A stretch of 64,000 bases of DNA. It comes from Streptomyces marincola (GTDB taxonomy: Bacteria > Actinomycetota > Actinomycetes > Streptomycetales > Streptomycetaceae). The position numbers and the translations under genes were made by a program. Shown here in pieces: positions 58,233 through 64,000 of this stretch (position 1 is the stretch's first letter; every line of letters starts with the position of its first letter). The notes under the pieces were generated by a model. The model was not told the origin of the DNA. It saw only the letters and a program-made list of their open reading frames with translations, and ran no database searches. The stretch spans positions 1,545,001-1,609,000 of the forward strand of contig NZ_CP084541.1 in the NCBI RefSeq assembly GCF_020410765.1, in the 5' to 3' direction.

Positions 58233-59342
58233 ATGCCCCGTGCATCGGCCGCCGTCCGCGTGACAGCGCTGGCCGCCGCCCTCGCGCTGTCCCTGGCCGC
58301 CTGCGGCCGGGACAGCCGGGGCGGCCTGTACGACGGACGGGACGAGGACGAGGAGGGGGGCACCATCGGGATCTCGATGCCGACGCGTTCCTCGGAACGC
58401 TGGATAGCCGACGGCGAGAACGTCGTCCGGCTGTTCGAGGAGGCGGGGTACGAGACCGACCTCCAGTACGGCGAGGACCAGATCGAGAACCAGATCAGCC
58501 AGATCGAGAACATGATCGCCCAGGGCGTCGACCTGCTGGTGATCGCCGCGATCGACGGCTCCTCGCTCGGCAACGCCCTCCAGCAGGCCGAGGACGCGGA
58601 GATCCCCGTCGTCTCCTACGACCGGCTGCTGCTCGACCACGGCCACGTCGACTGCTACGCCACCTTCGACAACGAGCAGGTCGGCCGGCTCCAGGGGCAG
58701 TACATCGTGGACGCGCTCGGCCTGACCGAGGGCGGCTCCGACTCGTTCAACATCGAGTTGTTCGCCGGCTCGGCCGACGACAACAACACCCGGTACTTCT
58801 TCGGGGGCGCGATGAGCGTGCTCCAGCCGTTCATCGACGACGGGCAGCTGACCGTGCGCAGCGGCCAGACCGAGCTGAACGAGATCACCACGGAGAAGTG
58901 GAGCGGCGCCGAGGCGCAGGACCGCATGGACGACCTGCTGACGACCGATTACCGCACCGAGCGGGTCGACGCGGTCCTCTCGCCCTACGACGGGATCTCG
59001 CTGGGCGTGCTGGCCGCCGTGGAGAGCGTCGGCTACGGCACCGAGGCGCAGCCGCTGCCCGTGGTGACCGGGCAGGACGCCGAACTGGCCTCGGTCCAGT
59101 CGATCGTCGCGGGCGAGCAGACGCAGACGGTCTACAAGGACATCAGGCGACTGGCCGAGCAGGCCGTGGCGATGAGCGACGCGCTGCTGAGCGGCGAGGA
59201 GTGCGAGGTCAACGACACCGAGAGCTACGACAACGGGGTCAAGGTCGTGCCCGCCTACCTGCTCGAACCGGTCAGCATCGACGCGAGCAACTACCAACTG
59301 CTCATCGACGAGGGCTACTACACCGAGGAGCAGCTGGGCTGA
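58233..59342 (+). CDS. chvE: sugar ABC transporter substrate-binding lipoprotein (ChvE-like)
   Basis: A 369-residue exported lipoprotein from ATG 58233. Signal peptide ends in SLAACGRD (lipobox LAAC). The periplasmic-binding fold starts GTIGISMPTRSSERWIADGE, with YGEDQIENQISQIENMI, VVSYDRLLLDHGHVDCYATF and IELFAGSADDNNTRYFFGGA. These match the multiple-monosaccharide (ChvE/GguABC) binding proteins. It delivers a sugar to the MmsA-MmsB transporter encoded next. Translation start is 6 bases after the previous stop. Confidence 0.9.
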   Translation: MPRASAAVRVTALAAALALSLAACGRDSRGGLYDGRDEDEEGGTIGISMPTRSSERWIADGENVVRLFEEAGYETDLQYGEDQIENQISQIENMIAQGVDLLVIAAIDGSSLGNALQQAEDAEIPVVSYDRLLLDHGHVDCYATFDNEQVGRLQGQYIVDALGLTEGGSDSFNIELFAGSADDNNTRYFFGGAMSVLQPFIDDGQLTVRSGQTELNEITTEKWSGAEAQDRMDDLLTTDYRTERVDAVLSPYDGISLGVLAAVESVGYGTEAQPLPVVTGQDAELASVQSIVAGEQTQTVYKDIRRLAEQAVAMSDALLSGEECEVNDTESYDNGVKVVPAYLLEPVSIDASNYQLLIDEGYYTEEQLG

Positions 59343-59375
59343 GCACCGACGGCTGACGGGTAAGGAGTGCGCACG

Positions 59376-60986
59376 ATGGAACAGCACGTGCTGGAGATGC
59401 GCGGCATCGGCAAGTCCTTCCCCGGTGTGCGGGCCCTCGACGGGGTCAGCATGTCGGTGCGGCCTGGCGAGGTGCACGCCGTCTGCGGCGAGAACGGCGC
59501 GGGCAAGTCCACGCTGATGAAGATCCTCAGCGGGGTGCATCCGCACGGCAGCTACGAGGGGGAGATCCTCTTCGAGGGCAGGCCCTGCGCGTTCAAGGAC
59601 ATCCGCGCCAGCGAGGAGCGCGGCATCGTCATCATCCACCAGGAACTGGCCCTCGTCCCCCACCTGTCGGTGGCGGAGAACGTCTTCCTCGGCAACGAAC
59701 GCGCCGGCCGGGCCGGCATCATCTCCTGGTCCGACACGATGCGCCGCACCGAGGAGCTGATGCGGCGCGTCGGCCTGGCGGACGAGCACCCGGGGACGGC
59801 CGTCGCCGGTCTCGGCGTGGGCAAGCAGCAGCTCGTGGAGATCGCGAAGGCGCTCGCCAAGCGCGTCAAACTGCTGATCCTCGACGAGCCGACCGCGGCG
59901 CTCAACGACGAGGACAGCCGCAAACTGCTCGACCTCGTCGACGGACTGCGCGGCCAGGGCATCGCCTGCATCCTGATCTCGCACAAGCTGAACGAGGTGC
60001 GGCGGATCGCCGACTCGGTGACCATCCTGCGGGACGGGCGGACGGTGGAGACCCTGCCGGTGCGCCCGGCGCCCGGCGCGCCGCCCGACATCCCCGAGGA
60101 CCGCATCATCCGCGGCATGGTCGGCCGGGAGCTGACCCAGTTCTACCCCAGGCGCACCCCCTACACCGGGGAGCGGGCCGGGCAGGTCGCGATGGCGGTG
60201 CGGGACTGGACGGTGCGGCACCCCCTGGACCAGCAGCGGCGCGTGGTCGACTCCGTGTCGTTCGAGGTGCGGCACGGGGAGATCCTGGGCATCGCGGGGC
60301 TGATGGGCGCGGGCCGCACCGAGTTGGCCATGAGCGTGTTCGGCCGCTCCTGGGGGCGTTACGAACGCGGCACTGTCCGCGTCCACGACCGCGAGGTGTC
60401 CACCAGGACCGTGCCCGACGCCATCGCCGCCGGCATCGCGTACGTCACGGAGGACCGCAAGACGTACGGGCTGAACCTCATCGACACCATCGCCCGCAAC
60501 GTCTCGCTGGCCGGGCTGCCGCGGCTGGCCAGGCGCGGCGTGATCGACCGGCACACGGAGACGCGGGTCGCCGAACGGTTCCGCGCGTCGATGAACATCA
60601 AGGCACCCACGGTGTTCGAGCAGGTGGGGCGGCTGTCCGGCGGCAACCAGCAGAAGGTCGTCCTCAGCAACTGGATCAACACCGAGCCCGACGTCCTCAT
60701 CCTCGACGAGCCGACCCGCGGGATCGACGTGGGCGCGAAGTCCGAGATCTACACCGTCATCGACCGCCTGACCGCCGAGGGCAGGGCCATCGTCCTCATC
60801 TCCTCCGAGCTGTCGGAACTCCTGGGCGTGTGCGACCGGATCGCCACCATGGCCGCCGGCCGCCTGACCGGGGTGCAGAGCCGCGCGGAGGCCACGCAGG
60901 AGTCGCTGATGCGGCTGATGACACGCACGGAGAACGGGTCGTCCACGGACGCCGCCACGGATGCACGACGCGACGAGGAGGGGTGA
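59376..60986 (+). CDS. mmsA: multiple-sugar ABC transporter ATP-binding protein, two ABC domains (MmsA/GguA type)
   Basis: A 536-residue protein from ATG 59376, chosen because AAGGAG is 8 bases upstream; an in-frame GTG at 59367 is too close to it. Domain 1: Walker A CGENGAGKSTLMK, signature VGKQQLVEIAKAL and Walker B LLILDEPTAALND. Domain 2 (from about residue 270): degenerate Walker A GIAGLMGAGRTELA, signature LSGGNQQKVVLSNW and Walker B VLILDEPTRGID. This is the carbohydrate-uptake (CUT2) layout. It works with the lipoprotein and the permease. Confidence 0.94.
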   Translation: MEQHVLEMRGIGKSFPGVRALDGVSMSVRPGEVHAVCGENGAGKSTLMKILSGVHPHGSYEGEILFEGRPCAFKDIRASEERGIVIIHQELALVPHLSVAENVFLGNERAGRAGIISWSDTMRRTEELMRRVGLADEHPGTAVAGLGVGKQQLVEIAKALAKRVKLLILDEPTAALNDEDSRKLLDLVDGLRGQGIACILISHKLNEVRRIADSVTILRDGRTVETLPVRPAPGAPPDIPEDRIIRGMVGRELTQFYPRRTPYTGERAGQVAMAVRDWTVRHPLDQQRRVVDSVSFEVRHGEILGIAGLMGAGRTELAMSVFGRSWGRYERGTVRVHDREVSTRTVPDAIAAGIAYVTEDRKTYGLNLIDTIARNVSLAGLPRLARRGVIDRHTETRVAERFRASMNIKAPTVFEQVGRLSGGNQQKVVLSNWINTEPDVLILDEPTRGIDVGAKSEIYTVIDRLTAEGRAIVLISSELSELLGVCDRIATMAAGRLTGVQSRAEATQESLMRLMTRTENGSSTDAATDARRDEEG

Positions 60987-60987
60987 G

Positions 60988-62214
60988 ATGCCGCAGGAAA
61001 CGACCGGCAGGGACGCCGGGGCGCGCGGGGGCGGCCTGGCCCGCGTGGTGGTCACCGCGCTGCGCGGCAACATGCGCCAGTACGGGATGCTCATCGCGCT
61101 GGTCGCGCTGCTCGCCGTCTTCCAGGTCTGGACCGGCGGCGACGTGCTCCTGCCCCGGAACGTCAGCAACATCATCAACCAGAACGGCTACATCCTGATC
61201 CTCGCGGTCGGGATGATGATCGTCATCATCAACGGCCACATCGACCTGTCCGTCGGCTCCGTGGCCGGCTTCGCCGGGGCCGCCGCCGCCGTGATGATGC
61301 TCGAACACGACGTGCCCTGGCAGCTCGCCCTCTTCTTCGCGCTGCTCATCGGCGCCGCCATCGGCGCCTGGCAGGGCTTCTGGATCGCCTACGTCGGGCT
61401 GCCGTCGTTCATCGTCACGCTGGCGGGCATGCTGCTCTTCCGGGGCGCCACCCGCATCCTGCTCGAAGGCCGCACCTGGTCGGGACTCCCCCAGGGCTTC
61501 CAGGACATCAACCAGGGCTTCCTGCCCGAGTTCGGGCCCGACACCAACTACCACAACCTCACCGTCCTGCTCGGCGTCGCCGTGTGCGCCACCGTGCTGA
61601 TCCAGGAGTGGCGCCGCCGCGGCCAGCAGCGCGAGTACGACCTGAACGTCCTGCCGCTCAACCTCTTCCTGCTCAAGTGCGCCGCCATCGTCGCGGCCGT
61701 CATGGCGTTCTCGCTGACGCTGGCCAGCTACCGGGGCGCGCCCGTGGTCCTGCTGATCCTCGGCGGCCTGCTGGTGCTGCTCGGCTTCGTCATGCGCAAC
61801 TCCGTGCTGGGCCGCCACGTCTACGCGCTGGGCGGCAACCGGGCCGCGGCCGAGCTGTCCGGCGTGAAGAACCGCCGGGTCACGATGGCCGTGTTCATCA
61901 ACATGGGCGTGCTGGCCGCGCTGGCGGGCTGCGTGTTCACCGCCCGCACCGGCACCGCGACCACGGGCGCCGGCAACCTCTTCGAACTTGAGGCCATCGC
62001 CGCGGCGTTCATCGGCGGTGCCTCCATGAGCGGCGGCGTCGGCACCGTGCTCGGGGCCGTCATCGGCGGGCTCGTCCTCGGCGTCCTCGACAACGGCATG
62101 CAACTCTTGAAGATCGGTGAGGACTGGCAGCAGGTCATCAAGGGCCTGGTGCTGCTCGTCGCCGTCGCCTTCGACGTCTGGAACAAACGCCGGGGCCTGA
62201 ACACCCGGGCCTGA
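60988..62214 (+). CDS. mmsB: multiple-sugar ABC transporter permease (MmsB/GguB type)
   Basis: A 408-residue membrane protein from ATG 60988 with GAGGAGGGG upstream. About nine to ten helices, including QNGYILILAVGMMIVIINGH, IDLSVGSVAGFAGAAAAVMM (the conserved D-L-S-V-G loop of CUT2 permeases), GLPSFIVTLAGMLLFRG and LEAIAAAFIGGASMSGGVGT. It lacks a second domain. It pairs with the two-domain ATPase encoded just upstream. Confidence 0.94.
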   Translation: MPQETTGRDAGARGGGLARVVVTALRGNMRQYGMLIALVALLAVFQVWTGGDVLLPRNVSNIINQNGYILILAVGMMIVIINGHIDLSVGSVAGFAGAAAAVMMLEHDVPWQLALFFALLIGAAIGAWQGFWIAYVGLPSFIVTLAGMLLFRGATRILLEGRTWSGLPQGFQDINQGFLPEFGPDTNYHNLTVLLGVAVCATVLIQEWRRRGQQREYDLNVLPLNLFLLKCAAIVAAVMAFSLTLASYRGAPVVLLILGGLLVLLGFVMRNSVLGRHVYALGGNRAAAELSGVKNRRVTMAVFINMGVLAALAGCVFTARTGTATTGAGNLFELEAIAAAFIGGASMSGGVGTVLGAVIGGLVLGVLDNGMQLLKIGEDWQQVIKGLVLLVAVAFDVWNKRRGLNTRA

Positions 62215-62239
62215 TCGCTGTCACGAGGAGCACCACCCC

Positions 62240-63394
62240 ATGTCCACCACCCCACGCGCCACGCCCGAATCGGTCGCCCGCCGGCTGCCGACCGCGGGGG
62301 TGCCCGCCGCCCCGCCCGCCACCGCGCCGGACGGCCCGGCGGCGGGCGGCGCCCCCCTGCGCGAGGAGTTCGGCCGGCTGCCCGACGGGACCCCGGTCGA
62401 ACGCTGGACGCTGGAGCGCGGCGGGCTTCGCGTGGCCGTGCTCAGCCTGGGCGGGATCGTGCAGTCCCTCGACGTGCCCGACCGCGCAGGGCGCCGGGCG
62501 AACGTGTCGCTCGGCTTCGACCGCCTCGCCCCCTACGCCGACGCGCCGTACTTCGGCGCGCTGATCGGGCGGTACGGCAACCGCGTGGCCGGCGGGCGCT
62601 TCACGCTGGAGGGCCGCGAGCACCGGCTGCCGCTCAACGACGGCGGGAACAGCCTGCACGGCGGCGGCGACGGGTTCGACCGCCAGGTGTGGCGGGTCGC
62701 GCCCGCGGGCCCCGCCGCCCTCACCCTGCGGCACACCAGCCCGGCCGGGCACGCGGGCTACCCGGGAACGCTGGAGGTCCGCGTGGACTACTCCCTCACG
62801 GACGAGGGCGAGTTCCGCATCGACTACCTGGCCACCACCGACGCGCCCACGGTCGTCAACCTCACCAGCCACATCTACTTCAACCTCGCGGGCGAGGGCA
62901 GCGGCGACATCCAGGACCACAGGCTCTCGGTGGCCGCCGGCCGCTACACGCCCGTCGGGGACACCCTCATCCCCACCGGCGAGCTGGCGCCGGTGGACGG
63001 CACCCCGTTCGACTTCAGGAAGGAGAAGGCGGTCGGCGACGACCTGCGCGCGGGCCACCCGCAGCTGCTGCGCGCGCAGGGCTACGACCACAACCTCGTG
63101 CTCGACAAGGGCACCACGGCCGGTCCGGAACGCGTCGCGTCCCTGCACGACCCCGCGTCGGGTCGGCGGATGACGGTGTCGACGACCGAGCCGGGTGTGC
63201 AGTTCTACAGCGGCAACTTCCTCGACGGGACCCTGGTCGGCACCTCGGGGCGGGCCTACCGGCAGGGCGACGGCCTGTGCCTGGAGACGCAAGCCTTCCC
63301 CGACTCCCCCAACCAGCCGCACTTCCCCAGCACGGTCCTGCGGCCCGGCGAGACCTACCGCTCCACGACCGTGCACGCGTTCTCGGCCCACTGA
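62240..63394 (+). CDS. galM: aldose 1-epimerase
   Basis: A 384-residue protein from ATG 62240, with CGAGGAG upstream. A Pro/Ala-rich N-terminal extension (about 40 residues) precedes the GalM-like beta sandwich. Substrate and catalytic motifs: FGALIGRYGNRVAGG, LNDGGNSLHGGGDGFDRQ, VNLTSHIYFNLAGEG (catalytic His), LETQAFPDSPNQPHF (catalytic Glu). It interconverts anomers of the imported sugar for entry to the catabolic enzymes. Last gene of the operon; a terminator follows. Confidence 0.93.
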   Translation: MSTTPRATPESVARRLPTAGVPAAPPATAPDGPAAGGAPLREEFGRLPDGTPVERWTLERGGLRVAVLSLGGIVQSLDVPDRAGRRANVSLGFDRLAPYADAPYFGALIGRYGNRVAGGRFTLEGREHRLPLNDGGNSLHGGGDGFDRQVWRVAPAGPAALTLRHTSPAGHAGYPGTLEVRVDYSLTDEGEFRIDYLATTDAPTVVNLTSHIYFNLAGEGSGDIQDHRLSVAAGRYTPVGDTLIPTGELAPVDGTPFDFRKEKAVGDDLRAGHPQLLRAQGYDHNLVLDKGTTAGPERVASLHDPASGRRMTVSTTEPGVQFYSGNFLDGTLVGTSGRAYRQGDGLCLETQAFPDSPNQPHFPSTVLRPGETYRSTTVHAFSAH

Positions 63395-63400
63395 CGCCGC

Positions 63401-63436
63401 CCGGTGGTGCCCCGCGAGGCCGCGGGGCACCACCGG
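63401..63436 (+). terminator. terminator of the sugar operon
   Basis: ccggtggtgccccgcg (63401-63416) and cgcggggcaccaccgg (63421-63436), a perfect 16-bp stem with a 4-base loop, 7 bases after the galM stop. Confidence 0.92.
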
Positions 63437-63499
63437 CGGGTCAGCCGCCCCGGCCGCGCAGGACGGCGGCGACCGAGGCCGCGGTGGCCTCGGGGCGCT

Positions 63500-63778
63500 T
63501 CAGCTCGGTGGCGGGGGCGGTGACACCGTGCCGAGTGGACCCGGCGCCGACGGGCGGCCCCGGGTGTCCTCCCCGATCCCATCGATCCCGTCGATCAGGT
63601 CGCCGAAGGAGTCGAGCACCTTCTGGGCACCGGCCAGGAAGGTCCCGCGCACCTCCTCGTCGGCCCTGATCAGCCGCTCGACGTACTCGTCCACCGGCAC
63701 CCGCCGGGCCCGGGCGGCCTGCCGCGCCATCTCGGCCGCGGACTCCTCAAGCATGAGGCTCACGTGGGTCTTCGCCAT
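63500..63778 (-). CDS. small RHH-like protein, function unknown
   Basis: A 92-residue protein from ATG 63778 (MAKTHVSLMLEESAAEM). The frame also runs upstream to a GTG at 63811, but ATG fits the conserved-looking start. The first 45 residues (HVSLMLEES, AEMARQAARARRVPVDEYVE, RLIRADEEVRG) have the short strand plus helices of a ribbon-helix-helix domain; the C-terminus is a flexible Pro/Gly tail. A partner toxin gene is not obvious. Convergent with galM. It may be a DNA-binding regulator or an orphan antitoxin. Confidence 0.6.
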   Translation of the reverse strand: MAKTHVSLMLEESAAEMARQAARARRVPVDEYVERLIRADEEVRGTFLAGAQKVLDSFGDLIDGIDGIGEDTRGRPSAPGPLGTVSPPPPPS

Positions 63779-63817
63779 CCCCCGAAGCCACTGCCTGCCG
63801 CCGTCCGCCACGGGCTT

Positions 63818-64000
63818 TCAGTGGTCCCCGCCGCAGCAGGGGTGCGGGTCCGGGATCTCGAACGGCACGTACCGGCCGCCGCGCGCGGGCATCAGGCGCA
63901 GCAGCAGCGCCCCCGCGTGCCGTTCCGGCCGCACGTGCCCCCGGGTGTCCAGCACGGCCGACTCCGGCGGCTCGGCGCCGCCGAGCGCCTCGGCGCGGGT
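63818..64000 (-). CDS. C-terminal end of an unidentified gene (5' end beyond window)
   Basis: The minus-strand frame is open from the right edge to a TGA at 63818-63820, giving 60 residues that end in GRYVPFEIPDPHPCCGGDH. The Cys-Cys and His residues could form a metal site. I cannot name the family. It is followed by the small RHH-like gene, whose ATG is 40 bases further along (or a GTG 7 bases further). Confidence 0.5.
   Translation of the reverse strand, partial: TRAEALGGAEPPESAVLDTRGHVRPERHAGALLLRLMPARGGRYVPFEIPDPHPCCGGDH

Noticed and set aside
57054..61178. Minus-strand open frame of more than 1300 codons opposite the sugar operon
   Set aside because: It is the antisense shadow of the dehydrogenase, TIM-barrel protein, ChvE and MmsA genes. 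Composition is Arg/Val/Gly/His-rich, without domains, and real genes with ribosome sites fill the plus strand.

Overview
The window is chromosomal DNA of a very high-GC actinobacterium, almost certainly Streptomyces or a close relative. Evidence: strong GC bias at third codon positions, many GTG starts and 4-bp translational overlaps, rare TTA leucine codons confined to a few genes, a RamR/RamCSAB (AmfR/AmfTSBA) class III lanthipeptide cluster, and Streptomyces-type families (ALF repeat, SCO2322, DUF3052, DUF3145, DUF4383, DUF4429, DUF574 methyltransferase, FasR-FabD-FabH-AcpP-FabF). It is mostly conserved core-type content with a few accessory insertions. No phage, IS element, CRISPR array or rRNA was seen.

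Layout. 1-4.7 kb: secreted proteins (ALF repeat protein, a small Cys-pair protein, an FG-GAP protein with a catalytically dead trypsin fold); two of these genes carry a TTA codon. 5.1-11.4 kb: a cobalamin riboswitch and five overlapping genes for a predicted ECF-type corrinoid uptake system, including two wall- or membrane-anchored exported proteins that together look like a split transcobalamin. 11.4-15.2 kb: peptidoglycan-binding protein, HAD hydrolase, secreted superoxide-dismutase-like protein, DedA-like membrane protein. 15.5-22.7 kb: class III lanthipeptide (SapB/AmfS-like) cluster with regulator, two ABC half-transporters, a 43-residue precursor peptide and a kinase-cyclase synthetase. 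22.8-30.3 kb: methyltransferases, tRNA-fMet, GNAT, an RHH/PIN toxin-antitoxin pair lying between a tRNA-Val gene and an inverted fragment of that tRNA, a coiled-coil protein, TetR with its operator, and a DUF4383 protein.

30.4-37.7 kb: a Ter stress module. Three translationally coupled genes (TIM-barrel C-C lyase, a PRTase-TRSP-StiP-PELOTA fusion, a HAD phosphatase) lie next to two TerD-type proteins and a TerC/DUF475 membrane protein. 38.0-45.6 kb: peroxiredoxin, DUF3052, pyruvate dehydrogenase E1 (aceE), DUF4429/SHOCT, MerR, serine hydrolase, pirin. 45.6-50.5 kb: fasR and the fabD-fabH-acpP-fabF type II fatty acid synthase operon. 50.6-54.8 kb: a second KAS III divergent from a TetR gene, a beta-hydroxyacid dehydrogenase, DUF3145, an SGNH lipoprotein.

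55.0-63.4 kb: one seven-gene operon for uptake and oxidation of a sugar or sugar acid (enolase-superfamily dehydratase, zinc dehydrogenase, unassigned TIM-barrel-like protein, ChvE-MmsA-MmsB type ABC transporter, aldose 1-epimerase), ending in a strong terminator. The right edge holds a small RHH-like protein and the end of an unidentified gene. The strongest leads for follow-up are the riboswitch-controlled split transcobalamin-like uptake system, the Ter-linked nucleoside-type metabolite module, and the lanthipeptide cluster with its TTA-bearing regulator and antisense-overlapping transporter gene.
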